Positions 5,981 through 12,648 are shown, counted from the stretch's first letter. The stretch is 64,000 nt of DNA from Lachnospiraceae bacterium (GCA_022791975.1 JAAWAC010000002.1:180970-244969); one strand, 5' to 3'. Notes: a model not told the origin generated them from the sequence alone. Program-made: numbers and translations.

Positions 5981-6196
5981 ATGTTAGGAAGTGTTGCTGC
6001 AAGTGCAGGTGGAGGAGGAACCGGAGCCATGGATAACATACTAAGTGTTGCTACAGATGTGCTTGCCTGGTTTATCACCTCTATGGGGACCCTGATTAAG
6101 TTTATCACGGATAATCCGGTGGTTTTGGTACTGTTCATGATTTTTCTTGTGGGTTCTGCTGTGGGGATGCTTATGCGGCTTTGGAAGTCTGTATAA
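5981..6196 (+). CDS. Candidate major coat protein (pVIII-like), 71 aa
   Basis: ATG 5981 has the strongest RBS in the operon (AAGAAGGAGGAATC). The protein begins with a small-residue-rich stretch (MLGSVAASAGGGGTGAM), then an amphipathic helix, one membrane helix (about 46-64) and a basic end (MRLWKSV), as in pVIII subunits that line the ssDNA with basic C-termini. A very stable hairpin follows the stop. Abundant expression and this architecture make it the best major-coat candidate. Confidence 0.65.
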   Translation: MLGSVAASAGGGGTGAMDNILSVATDVLAWFITSMGTLIKFITDNPVVLVLFMIFLVGSAVGMLMRLWKSV

Positions 6197-6203
6197 TCCG
6201 GTG

Positions 6204-6240
6204 GAGAAGGGCCGGGGTCCCTGTGGGCCCGGCCCTTCTC
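6204..6240 (+). other. Very stable hairpin after the major coat gene
   Basis: A perfect 13-bp GC-rich stem (GAGAAGGGCCGGG with CCCGGCCCTTCTC, 11-nt loop) lies 8 bases after the coat stop codon. There is no T-run; a perfect 18-bp palindrome follows directly. Ff phages also end gene VIII with a strong transcription stop. Here it may terminate, or protect the 3' end of the coat mRNA. Confidence 0.7.
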
Positions 6241-6241
6241 T

Positions 6242-6259
6242 AGTCTCGACGTCGAGACT
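6242..6259. repeat. 18-bp perfect palindrome AGTCTCGACGTCGAGACT
   Basis: This is a perfect dyad centred on GACGTC, sister of the palindrome at 1549-1566. It lies between the coat hairpin and the next small gene. Confidence 0.8.
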
Positions 6260-6272
6260 GGGAGGTTGATGT

Positions 6273-6428
6273 ATGATTGATATTTTAAATATTGTTTGGG
6301 GTACTGTTACTTTATGCTTTACGGAATTATTCTTAAATTCTGAATTATCCTTTTTGTTATATGTTGCTATGATTGTTTTGGTGATTCTCACGTTGATACG
6401 TATTTTCCGGGGGGTGAAATCTATTTGA
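6273..6428 (+). CDS. Small one-TM phage protein upstream of Zot, 51 aa
   Basis: ATG 6273 follows GGGAGG. The product has a hydrophobic stretch (about 27-42) and ends RIFRGVKSI. It overlaps the Zot gene by four bases, so the two are translationally coupled. Position and size suggest an assembly partner of the ATPase. No family was recognised. Confidence 0.6.
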   Translation: MIDILNIVWGTVTLCFTELFLNSELSFLLYVAMIVLVILTLIRIFRGVKSI

Positions 6429-7153
6429 ATGTATTGACAGGAATTCTAATTGCTTTCTTTGTTTTATTGGTTCCCTGTATTTACCTGGCCTATAAGTATC
6501 GGAATCCCTATAAGCTTATCATGGTTTTTGGAAAGAAGGGTTCAGGAAAAACCACATTTCTCACTAAACTTGCCTATCAATATCAAAAGAAAGGCCGTCC
6601 GGTTTACTCTACAGAGTGGGCTCCCGGCGTTCGTATGTTTGACGTTCAGAAGATAGGTCAAATGAGCTTTCCGGAAAACTCCGTTATCTTTATTGATGAA
6701 GTAGGAATGGTGTGGGATAACCGTAATTTCAAAAATTTCAGAACCGATGTAAGAGATTACTTTAAGCTACAGAGACACTATAAGCATACCGTATATTTGT
6801 TTTCACAGACCTTTGATGTAGACATTAAGCTTAGGAACCTGACAGATTCCATGTACCTTCTCAAGTGTCACATGGGCTGGCTGTCCGTAGCAAGGAAGAT
6901 AAAACGAGATATTGTCCTGGTCCAGCCTACAGGTGAGAGTGAAAGTCGGATTGCAGACAGTCTGGAATTTGAACCTTTCCTTTTGTCCCTGTTTGGCTGC
7001 AAGACCATTATATTCACCTTTATTCCCCGTTGGGCGAAGCTGTTTAATTCCCATGAGGCTCCGGAGCTTGGAGAGAATGAATCCGTATATATTGAAATCC
7101 CAGATGATAAGAAAATCCAACAAATGTATAAATTCAAGGAGAAGAGAAGATGA
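6425..7153 (+). CDS. Zot/pI-type phage morphogenesis ATPase, 242 aa
   Basis: The frame begins at TTG 6425, overlapping the preceding stop. A membrane segment (residues 5-24) precedes a P-loop NTPase domain with Walker A GKKGSGKTT (36-44) and Walker B SVIFIDEVG (86-94). Further Zot-typical stretches are FKNFRTDVRDYFKLQRHYKH and the sensor-like VYLFSQTFDVD. This is the inovirus hallmark ATPase that drives extrusion of the phage through the membrane. The N-terminal position of the membrane anchor differs from Ff pI (anchor inside/after the ATPase domain). No periplasmic partner or secretin is present, matching a single-membrane host. Confidence 0.92.
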   Translation: MNVLTGILIAFFVLLVPCIYLAYKYRNPYKLIMVFGKKGSGKTTFLTKLAYQYQKKGRPVYSTEWAPGVRMFDVQKIGQMSFPENSVIFIDEVGMVWDNRNFKNFRTDVRDYFKLQRHYKHTVYLFSQTFDVDIKLRNLTDSMYLLKCHMGWLSVARKIKRDIVLVQPTGESESRIADSLEFEPFLLSLFGCKTIIFTFIPRWAKLFNSHEAPELGENESVYIEIPDDKKIQQMYKFKEKRR

Positions 7154-7347
7154 CGGGCTATGCATGGATAGATTTTTTATTGAATGTTTATTGTAATATG
7201 TATGAGACTATACACGGTGTAGAGCTAACAGAGGAGGATAAAGAGTGTGTGGTGATAGGATTTTTGCAGGAAGGAATTTCAAGTGGAATAAAGACTGTGT
7301 GTGAAAGAGGAGAATTTCCTGTGCTGCCAATTCTGTCAGTGGAATGA
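7150..7347 (+). CDS. Small acidic protein after Zot, 65 aa, unknown
   Basis: The ATG overlaps the Zot stop codon (ATGA), so it is co-translated with the ATPase. The 65-residue product is soluble and acidic (ELTEEDKECVVIGFLQEGI) with several cysteines. Nothing in it was recognised. Coupling suggests a regulator of assembly or of Rep, which follows 60 bp downstream. Confidence 0.55.
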   Translation: MTGYAWIDFLLNVYCNMYETIHGVELTEEDKECVVIGFLQEGISSGIKTVCERGEFPVLPILSVE

Positions 7348-7408
7348 CTACCTGTCTACTTGACAATAGATACACTTAACACTCATTAAATTTTTTGTGG
7401 GGTCTATC

Positions 7409-8386
7409 ATGTTCAATGTCAGAATTAAGAAGTTTCTTGACGCTGAACAGGTGCAGTTATTTTCTCATGTAATGCATTCCAAAGGTGAAATATGTCGTCG
7501 CCAGGTGGATGAAGAAACAGGAGAGATAATTTCACGAAAACGCATGAAAAAACCGGAAATCTCTGGGGAGTGGATGGATACACCTTTTACAGAGTACGAA
7601 GATGGAATCGATTATTTTTATTACATGGATGCTGTCTTGGAAGAACAAAAAGCAAAGGAGGCAAGCGCGTATCAATCTAAGTGTCGGACGGTTAGTGCTA
7701 TCTATGACATAGCCCGTTCCAACGCCTGGGAGTGGTTCTTTACTTTTACCTTTAGTCCCGAAAAGGTGAATCGTTATGATTATACAGAGTGCTCAAAAAA
7801 ACTATCTGTTTGGTTGAATCATAATCGAAGGATTTGTCCAGATATGGTTTACCTGGTTGTACCGGAGCAACATAAGGATGGAGCCTTTCACTTTCACGGA
7901 TTGTTTTCCAACGTGGACCAATTAACCTTTACATATTCTGGGAAGCTGGATAAGAAAGGCCGATGCATATACAATATCGGTAATTACCGATGGGGATTTA
8001 CGACAGCCACCCGAGTAGATGATACCTGTCGTGCGGCTTCCTATCTTTGCAAATATGTGACTAAAGATTTGTGTGCAGTGACATCAGGCAAGAAAAGGTA
8101 TTGGCACTCAAGGAATGTAAAAATGCCAGAGGTAATAGAAATCTATACAGAAATGGAATTCATGGAAAGAATACAGGTAGCTTGTTCGGGAATTGAAGAT
8201 TACCATATGAAGCAGATACATACAGCGTATACAGATGTGTTGTATATCGACATACCAATCTATACGACAAACACATGTTTTTCAAATAGATCTGACCAAA
8301 TTCATCCAATCATCTCGAAAATAAAGACCGCCACAGTAAAACATATTCTGATCTTTTGCATTATTGGAAGCTGCAGGAAACCTTAA
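7409..8386 (+). CDS. HUH rolling-circle replication initiation protein, chimeric C-terminus, 325 aa
   Basis: ATG 7409 (weak TGGGG upstream) is preferred over GTG 7397. HUH features are present: motif 1-like WFFTFTFSP (109-117), metal-binding HFH in AFHFHGLF (H161, H163) and the tyrosine motif YLCKYVTKD (Y212/Y216, K219). These nick the origin and restart replication of ssDNA phages. The last 36 residues, after TTNT (8274), lie beyond the attachment-like motif and differ from the tail of the left copy, so they derive from flanking DNA. The protein in the circular phage should end IRFFKSEASDNKGEEAC. The catalytic domain is intact. Confidence 0.88.
   Translation: MFNVRIKKFLDAEQVQLFSHVMHSKGEICRRQVDEETGEIISRKRMKKPEISGEWMDTPFTEYEDGIDYFYYMDAVLEEQKAKEASAYQSKCRTVSAIYDIARSNAWEWFFTFTFSPEKVNRYDYTECSKKLSVWLNHNRRICPDMVYLVVPEQHKDGAFHFHGLFSNVDQLTFTYSGKLDKKGRCIYNIGNYRWGFTTATRVDDTCRAASYLCKYVTKDLCAVTSGKKRYWHSRNVKMPEVIEIYTEMEFMERIQVACSGIEDYHMKQIHTAYTDVLYIDIPIYTTNTCFSNRSDQIHPIISKIKTATVKHILIFCIIGSCRKP
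8042..8275 (+). repeat. Right copy of 234-bp direct repeat flanking the prophage
   Basis: This is the partner of 1008-1241 and lies inside the functional rep gene. Identity with the left copy stops right after CTATACGACAAACACA; beyond this point the two sides are unrelated apart from a short T-rich TTTTTCAAA stretch. Confidence 0.9.
8260..8274 (+). other. Attachment-site-like motif, right copy
   Basis: CTATACGACAAACAC is followed by ATG and TTTTTCAAA. It sits in the 3' end of rep at the junction where the repeat ends and flanking host-like sequence begins. Host sequence downstream supplies a new C-terminus for Rep. Confidence 0.6.
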
Positions 8387-8595
8387 TCCAAAAGCCTTTT
8401 ATGTTTAATGAACTGCCAGCGGTCTTAAAAGCTTCAAAAGCCGGAACATTCGTCTATTGCGTTGTGGTTGTGATTAAAAAGCTTTCCTGTGTGTAAAGGG
8501 CCGAATGCCGTCACAGCCCTTCAGGCACAGAGAAATCTACAGAACATCAAATATTGTATCCGTCTTTTGAATTTGTACGTGTTCCAGGAGAATTC
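8387..8595. other. No recognisable gene between prophage end and riboswitch
   Basis: All six frames are short here. A 50-codon plus-strand stretch (about 8309-8480, ...FMFNELPAVLKASKAGTF...) has no RBS and no recognised family; it may be a decayed gene fragment. This is where the gene controlled by the minus-strand riboswitch should lie. Confidence 0.5.
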
Positions 8596-8597
8596 CA

Positions 8598-8625
8598 TAA
8601 AAAATGTCTGCTTCCCTGAGCAGAC
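8598..8625 (-). terminator. Intrinsic terminator of the cobalamin riboswitch
   Basis: On the minus strand GTCTGCT, a 6-nt loop and AGCAGAC are followed by AT6. It sits 75 nt downstream of the aptamer and is the likely expression platform. An upstream alternative hairpin (AATAATAAGA/TCTTTTATTATT, 8632-8660) may be part of the switch. Confidence 0.8.
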
Positions 8626-8694
8626 ACAAAATAATAAAAGACAACATCTCTTATTATTCAGGAACTGAACTTTACACGGAAGTCTCTCCCAACT

Positions 8695-8865
8695 TTTTTA
8701 AGCAGGTTTCCTGGCTTTTAGATCTTCGCATTTGCCTTTCCTTCTCATATAATTTACCTATACAATGGTTTACTAAGGCATTACTCCCTAATTACAGTGA
8801 CCGGATCGCTCAAGATTTTCACTTGATTCCCTTTTCTCGGCTGACTTGCAGGATCAGGCCGAGCA
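8695..8865 (-). ncRNA. Cobalamin riboswitch aptamer (minus strand), orphan
   Basis: Read on the minus strand the conserved blocks occur in the right order: a 5' hairpin CTCGGC...GCCGAG (8863-8836), GGGAATCAAGTGAAAATC near 8831-8814, the ACTGTAA block (8798-8792) and the closing CCAGGAAACCTGC (8714-8702). These are the signature elements of the AdoCbl (cobalamin) riboswitch. A promoter lies upstream (8925-8896) and a terminator downstream (8625-8598), so the whole leader is about 290 nt. Downstream there is no corrinoid gene but the prophage border, and beyond it rep in antisense. Aptamer ends are approximate. Confidence 0.85.
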
Positions 8866-8895
8866 CTTAAAAAGCATATGGAATTGTACAAAATA

Positions 8896-8925
8896 ATTAT
8901 AACATGGTATACACCCATGCGTCAA
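8896..8925 (-). promoter_or_regulatory. Promoter of the cobalamin riboswitch leader
   Basis: On the minus strand TTGACG (8925-8920), an 18-bp spacer and TATAAT (8901-8896) form a strong promoter. Transcription heads toward the prophage. Confidence 0.75.
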
Positions 8926-8940
8926 GAGTAAGAAAAGCGG

Positions 8941-8976
8941 AAAAAGCCCTTAAACCATCTTGGAAAAGGGCTTTTT
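8941..8976. terminator. Bidirectional terminator downstream of the lipoprotein gene
   Basis: The stem AAAAAGCCCTT/AAGGGCTTTTT (11 bp, 14-nt loop) has A and T runs on both flanks. It closes the minus-strand lipoprotein gene and insulates the riboswitch promoter. Confidence 0.85.
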
Positions 8977-9001
8977 CTCAAATTTTTGCCTACGCTAACT
9001 A

Positions 9002-9997
9002 CTACTGCATATCTGACAAACGAAAGAAAATAAAATAATCTGCATCATGTTCGTCAAGGAAATGTTCTTCTTTATCTGAGATTTCTTCCCTATCTTTTCC
9101 TTCAAAAGATACTTCGGTAGTTGCCCTTTTAATGCATAACACGGTTCCGTCAAATTCTTCCGGAATCGTAATCGAATATACACAGTCCATAGTATAGTCA
9201 TATGTATTACTGCCAATATTCCCTTCGGTAATCCATCCAGATTTGGAGGAATTGGTCTCCACACTTTTGGAATAGCCTATGGTATAAGTATTTCCATTCC
9301 ATTCATAATCTTTAGAATATTCCAATGAATCCCCATCATTGTTAGATCCTGTATAGGTAGAACGAGTAGGTACTATGGTTCCAGTATAGTAATCGCCTAC
9401 GCTAAAGCTGGGGTATGACAAATTCCAGTTAAAGGGGCCATTGTATATGGTGTTATCACTGTAGAACGTTGCAGAAAACGTGACTTGATACGGAATCGTG
9501 ATATCTATGTATCCAGCCTTTTGAGATGGGGTAAAAGTAATATCTTCAAAAGAATAATGAGCCATTCCTTTTTCAATCCACATTCCCTCAATATCTACAA
9601 CCTTCCCATCCTCTGAAAAATCCATAGCAAAGGGCAAGTCCATATCTTGGAGGGTTTCGAATGTGATATTATTTTTAATACAATAGGGCTCCGGCAAAGG
9701 CTCTCCTTCTGTTACCCCACAGAAAGAGCATGTTTTTGGTGCCTCATACGTAGCTTCTGCCCACTCATGACTTAAGGGTTCTCCCACTGTTTCCCCACAT
9801 ATTTCGCAGAATTTGGCTTTTTCACAAGTAGCTTCTGCCCATATGTGGTCTATGGTCCCCCCTTCTGTTTCTCCACATTCCGTGCATGTTTTAGGTGCCA
9901 GGCAGGTGGCCTCCTCCCAAACATGTTTATGCCCACATCCTGCTAAGCCAAAGGCTATGGTGCATATGATAGGCATTAGAATCCGTTTTTTCACCAT
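9002..9997 (-). CDS. Lipoprotein with three Cys-rich zinc-ribbon-like repeats, 331 aa
   Basis: ATG 9997 (RBS AGGGAG) gives a lipoprotein signal, KKRILMPIICTIAFGLAGC, with lipobox LAGC; longer frames to 10072 lack an RBS. Residues about 22-105 hold three repeats of the form H-x-W-x-EAT(C/Y)-x-x-x-K-x-C-x-x-CGxTxG, so each could bind a metal or be disulfide-linked. In the third repeat the first Cys is Tyr. The remaining 220 residues are beta-rich with many Thr/Tyr, probably an extracellular domain. Such Cys-repeat lipoproteins are common in Lachnospiraceae; the role is unknown. It is divergent from an XRE regulator. Confidence 0.7.
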   Translation of the reverse strand: MVKKRILMPIICTIAFGLAGCGHKHVWEEATCLAPKTCTECGETEGGTIDHIWAEATCEKAKFCEICGETVGEPLSHEWAEATYEAPKTCSFCGVTEGEPLPEPYCIKNNITFETLQDMDLPFAMDFSEDGKVVDIEGMWIEKGMAHYSFEDITFTPSQKAGYIDITIPYQVTFSATFYSDNTIYNGPFNWNLSYPSFSVGDYYTGTIVPTRSTYTGSNNDGDSLEYSKDYEWNGNTYTIGYSKSVETNSSKSGWITEGNIGSNTYDYTMDCVYSITIPEEFDGTVLCIKRATTEVSFEGKDREEISDKEEHFLDEHDADYFIFFRLSDMQ

Positions 9998-10066
9998 TTG
10001 TTTTCTCTCCCTCTTATGTAATAGATATTTGAAATACATGGATATTTTAGCATATTGCGCCTGGGA

Positions 10067-10134
10067 TTTCAACTAATAGTTAAGCTTGAATTCAACCATT
10101 TGTAATTGGTTATATTTTATACTAACAGTTGAAA
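10067..10134. promoter_or_regulatory. Inverted repeats between lipoprotein and XRE regulator genes
   Basis: TTTCAACTAATAGT (10067-10080) and ACTAACAGTTGAAA (10121-10134) are 12-of-14 inverted copies. Between them AACCAnnnnnnnnTGGTT (10094-10111) is another dyad. TATATT/TATACT boxes lie at 10112-10123. These are plausible operators for the XRE protein acting on both divergent genes. Confidence 0.5.
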
Positions 10135-10147
10135 GGAGTTAATACTT

Positions 10148-10444
10148 ATGGAATCCATAGCCAAGCGGTTAATTGCATTAAGAGAAAAGTACAATTTTTC
10201 TCAAACCGATATTGCAAGACAAATAGGAGTAACTCCTGCATTAATCAGTGCCTATGAAAATCAGGAAAGAAAGCCCAGCTTAGATAAGTTGGTTGCGCTG
10301 GCAGATATTTTTCATGTGTCAACAGATTATATATTAGGAAGGACTGCCAAAATAGATCCTTCTGTATTCCTTGATATGGAAGGCTTGTCTGACAAACAGA
10401 TTAAGATTATACGAGATCTGATTTCTGAATTTAAGAGAAATTAA
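10148..10444 (+). CDS. XRE-family helix-turn-helix regulator, 98 aa
   Basis: ATG 10148 follows AAAGGAG. Residues 7-62 are a Cro/C1-type HTH (LIALREKYNFSQTDIARQIG, then TPALISAYENQERKPSL) followed by the common VSTDYILGR segment. The C-terminal 30 residues (LSDKQIKIIRDLISEFKRN) form one helix, likely for dimerisation. It is monocistronic, ends in its own terminator, and faces the lipoprotein gene with shared inverted repeats, so it probably controls that gene and itself. Confidence 0.85.
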   Translation: MESIAKRLIALREKYNFSQTDIARQIGVTPALISAYENQERKPSLDKLVALADIFHVSTDYILGRTAKIDPSVFLDMEGLSDKQIKIIRDLISEFKRN

Positions 10445-10466
10445 ATGCATTCCAAAAATTTGTTTC

Positions 10467-10509
10467 AAAAAGCAATGGCTTTCGTTTGAAAAACCACTGC
10501 TTTTTATTT
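10467..10509 (+). terminator. Terminator of the XRE gene
   Basis: AAAAAGCAATGG (10467-10478) pairs with CCACTGCTTTTT (10494-10505) with one mismatch, followed by ATTTT. Confidence 0.8.
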
Positions 10510-10598
10510 TGGTAGGTGCACAGACAACTCCCTTTCAAAAAAGGATCGGCAAGGGAAGGAAATGCAACAACTTTGCTCTTTTTAAGGAATAAAAAAGA

Positions 10599-10645
10599 GA
10601 TAGCTGCAAAATATATTTTGTTATATAATAGAAATGTCAGCTATC
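10599..10645 (+). promoter_or_regulatory. AT-rich dyad and -10 box upstream of the tyrosine recombinase
   Basis: GATAGCTG (10599-10606) and CAGCTATC (10638-10645) flank an AT-rich core with a perfect TATAAT (10624-10629), but no good -35 box. The core TATATTTTGTTATAT matches 13 of 15 bases of the right part of E. coli dif. AT richness makes a chance match possible. Confidence 0.35.
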
Positions 10646-10704
10646 AAAAAATACTGGTATTGTAAAATGGCTGCCGGTAAACTGGCAAGAAGGGAGCTGC
10701 AACA

Positions 10705-11781
10705 ATGGATTACAGAAGCTATCATGAACAGACTGATATTGAAAACACAAAAAAACTGCGTCAGATTTTAAAAACTCTCCCACCCTTCGCAACCGATTAT
10801 TTTCGGGCTATGGAGGCTACGACCTCTGTTCGTACCCGGGTTTCTTATGCATATGATATCCGGCTATTTTTTCATTTTCTCAAAGAAAACAATCCCTGTT
10901 ATAAAAGCTATCAGATTACAGACTTCACCTCTGAGGATTTAGAAAAGATTGAAAGCGTGGATTTAGAGGAATATCAGGAATATCTGAAAGTATATGAAAA
11001 CAGCGGACAGCCAGCTGGCTATGCAACCAATGGAGAACGAGGGTTGAAACGGAAAATGTCTGCACTGCGAAGTTTTTATGCCTACTATTATAAGCGACAG
11101 GTGATTACCCGCAATCCCACTCTGCTGGTGGATATGCCAAAGCTGCATGACAAGGCGATTGTCCGGCTGGATGTGGATGAAACTGCTCGGTTATTAGACT
11201 TTATTGAGCATGGAGGAGATACTCTCACCGGCCAAAAAAAAGCGTACTATGAGAAGACCAAGGAGCGGGATTTGGCGCTGGTGACTCTACTTTTGGGCAC
11301 AGGAATCCGGGTTTCGGAATGTGTGGGGCTCGATGTAACAGATGTGGATTTTCGCAACAACGGAATTAAGGTGACACGAAAGGGCGGATCAGAAATGATC
11401 GTTTATTTTGGAGATGAGGTGGAACAAGCCCTATATCAGTACATGGAAGGTTCCCGCAAGGCCATAACGCCTCTCCCAGGTCATGAAAAGGCCCTCTTTT
11501 TATCCACCCAGAGAAAACGTATCGGAGTGCAGGCTGTGGAGAACCTGGTGAAAAAATATGCCCAGCAAGTGACGCCTTTGAAGCATATCACCCCTCATAA
11601 GTTGCGCAGTACCTATGGCACCACTCTTTATCAGGAAACAGGTGATATTTATCTGGTGGCTGATGTGTTGGGACATAAGGATGTGAATACTACCAAAAAG
11701 CATTATGCTGCACAGGATGAAAATCGCAGACGAATGGCAGCTCGGGTGGTGAGGCTTCGTGAGGAGTCCGATCCTCAATAG
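10705..11781 (+). CDS. Tyrosine site-specific recombinase, XerS-sized, 358 aa
   Basis: ATG 10705 follows AAGGGAGC. The N-terminal SAM-like core-binding domain (about 25-135) precedes the catalytic domain with all key residues: R202 (GTGIRVSE), K226 (TRKGG), H298 and R301 (HKLRSTYG), H324 (LGHKD) and Y334. The length and the long N-terminus resemble streptococcal XerS (356 aa) more than XerC/D (about 300 aa). It lies next to lexA and far from phage structural genes, so a chromosomal recombinase role (dimer resolution) is likely. It could also serve the nearby prophage, which has no integrase. It could alternatively be a phage-type integrase relic. Confidence 0.85.
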   Translation: MDYRSYHEQTDIENTKKLRQILKTLPPFATDYFRAMEATTSVRTRVSYAYDIRLFFHFLKENNPCYKSYQITDFTSEDLEKIESVDLEEYQEYLKVYENSGQPAGYATNGERGLKRKMSALRSFYAYYYKRQVITRNPTLLVDMPKLHDKAIVRLDVDETARLLDFIEHGGDTLTGQKKAYYEKTKERDLALVTLLLGTGIRVSECVGLDVTDVDFRNNGIKVTRKGGSEMIVYFGDEVEQALYQYMEGSRKAITPLPGHEKALFLSTQRKRIGVQAVENLVKKYAQQVTPLKHITPHKLRSTYGTTLYQETGDIYLVADVLGHKDVNTTKKHYAAQDENRRRMAARVVRLREESDPQ

Positions 11782-11845
11782 TTTTGGTTTACATAAAAAT
11801 GTTATGTTAACTAACAGGTATCTAAAACCTAATTTTCTTGAAAAT

Positions 11846-11921
11846 CGAACAAATTTTCAAAACATTTGTTTGCGTTTTTTGGGAAACTGTGTTATACTAC
11901 AACATATAGAACAATCGTTTT
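11846..11921 (+). promoter_or_regulatory. lexA promoter with LexA-box-like sites
   Basis: TTGCGT (11870-11875), a 17-bp spacer and TATACT (11893-11898) form the promoter. Sites resembling the Firmicute LexA box CGAACnnnnGTTCG occur at 11846-11859 (CGAACAAATTTTCA), 11859-11872 (AAAACATTTGTTTG) and 11908-11921 (AGAACAATCGTTTT). None is perfect, but all three straddle the promoter as expected for autoregulation. Confidence 0.55.
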
Positions 11922-11990
11922 GATTTACATCAAGATTTCGTATAGGGAAATAAGTCTCAATAAAAGAGGGAAAGGAAGGAAAATCCATCA

Positions 11991-12608
11991 ATGGCTTATG
12001 GGAAAATTACAAAAAAGCAATCGGAAATTTTAGAATACATCAAATCACAGATTTTAAATAAGGGTTATCCCCCCTCTGTGCGGGATATTTGTGAGGCGGT
12101 TCAGCTGAAATCCACCTCTTCTGTCCACTCTCACCTGGAAACATTGGAAAAAAATGGCTATATCCGTCGGGACCCTACAAAGCCTCGGGCCATAGAAATT
12201 ATGGATGACAATTTCAACCTGGTTCGTCGAGAGGTGGTAAACGTACCCATCGTGGGCCGTGTGGCTGCTGGACAGCCTATTTTGGCCGTAGAAAATGTGG
12301 AGTCCTATTTCCCCATTCCCACGGAGTTTATGCCAAATGAACAGTGTTTTATGCTGGCTGTACAGGGTGACTCCATGATAAATGCTGGGATTTTTGATGG
12401 AGATACCATTCTGGTATCCCAGCAGCAGACAGCTGAAAATGGGGATATTGTGGTTGCGCTGGTGGAGGATTCTGCCACAGTAAAGACCTATTACAAGGAG
12501 GCCGATCATATTCGCTTGCAGCCGGAAAACGATACCATGGAACCTATTATAGTTCCGGATTGTCAGATTTTGGGCCGTGTTTTTGGTGTGTTCCGCTTTT
12601 TTGAATAA
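11991..12608 (+). CDS. lexA: LexA repressor of the SOS response
   Basis: ATG 11991 follows GGAAGGAAAA. The 205-aa protein has the winged HTH at residues 1-65 ([33 protein letters not shown]) and the S24 latent protease domain. The autocleavage site is A93-G94 (RVAAGQP), with catalytic S128 (QGDSM) and K165 (ATVKTYY). It represses DNA-damage genes until RecA filaments trigger self-cleavage. LexA-box-like sites in its own promoter fit autoregulation. Neighbouring prophage genes carry no obvious LexA box. Confidence 0.96.
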   Translation: MAYGKITKKQSEILEYIKSQILNKGYPPSVRDICEAVQLKSTSSVHSHLETLEKNGYIRRDPTKPRAIEIMDDNFNLVRREVVNVPIVGRVAAGQPILAVENVESYFPIPTEFMPNEQCFMLAVQGDSMINAGIFDGDTILVSQQQTAENGDIVVALVEDSATVKTYYKEADHIRLQPENDTMEPIIVPDCQILGRVFGVFRFFE

Positions 12609-12624
12609 TATTTATGAGATAAAG

Positions 12625-12648
12625 CAGGGGAGATTTTATTCTCCCCTG
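12625..12648 (+). other. Hairpin after lexA, weak terminator candidate
   Basis: The stem CAGGGGAGA/TCTCCCCTG has a 6-nt loop 16 bases after the lexA stop. No T-run follows, so termination efficiency is doubtful. Confidence 0.45.

Larger units (their letters stand above)
1241..8275 (+). mobile_element. Inovirus-like (filamentous phage) prophage
   Basis: The element is bounded by the 234-bp rep repeats. It contains, in order, a toxin/antisense module, a ribbon-helix-helix repressor, a ParB-like protein, an ssDNA-binding-protein candidate, seven proteins with signal or membrane segments, a Zot/pI-type ATPase, a small protein and an HUH Rep. The order (ssDNA-binding protein, coat proteins, Zot), the small size (7.0 kb) and many single-TM proteins of 50-72 residues are the known inovirus layout. 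No integrase and no pIV secretin are encoded. AT-rich codon use in the coat genes differs from the chromosomal genes on the right. Exact ends depend on which bases recombined in the shared motif. Confidence 0.88.

Noticed and set aside
6204..6240. Classic rho-independent terminator after the coat gene
   Set aside because: The stem is strong but no T-run follows, so it was listed as a hairpin only.
1008..8275. Target-site duplication made by one integration
   Set aside because: The 234-bp repeats differ at 11 positions and are rep coding sequence, so they stem from two related phages rather than a duplication.
8521..8598. 25-codon minus-strand frame starting at the end of the riboswitch terminator
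   Set aside because: The ATG directly follows the T-run, there is no RBS, and the peptide resembles nothing known.
8604..8870. 88-aa plus-strand open frame
   Set aside because: It lies on the strand opposite the cobalamin riboswitch and its terminator and has no RBS. The conserved riboswitch blocks explain the sequence.
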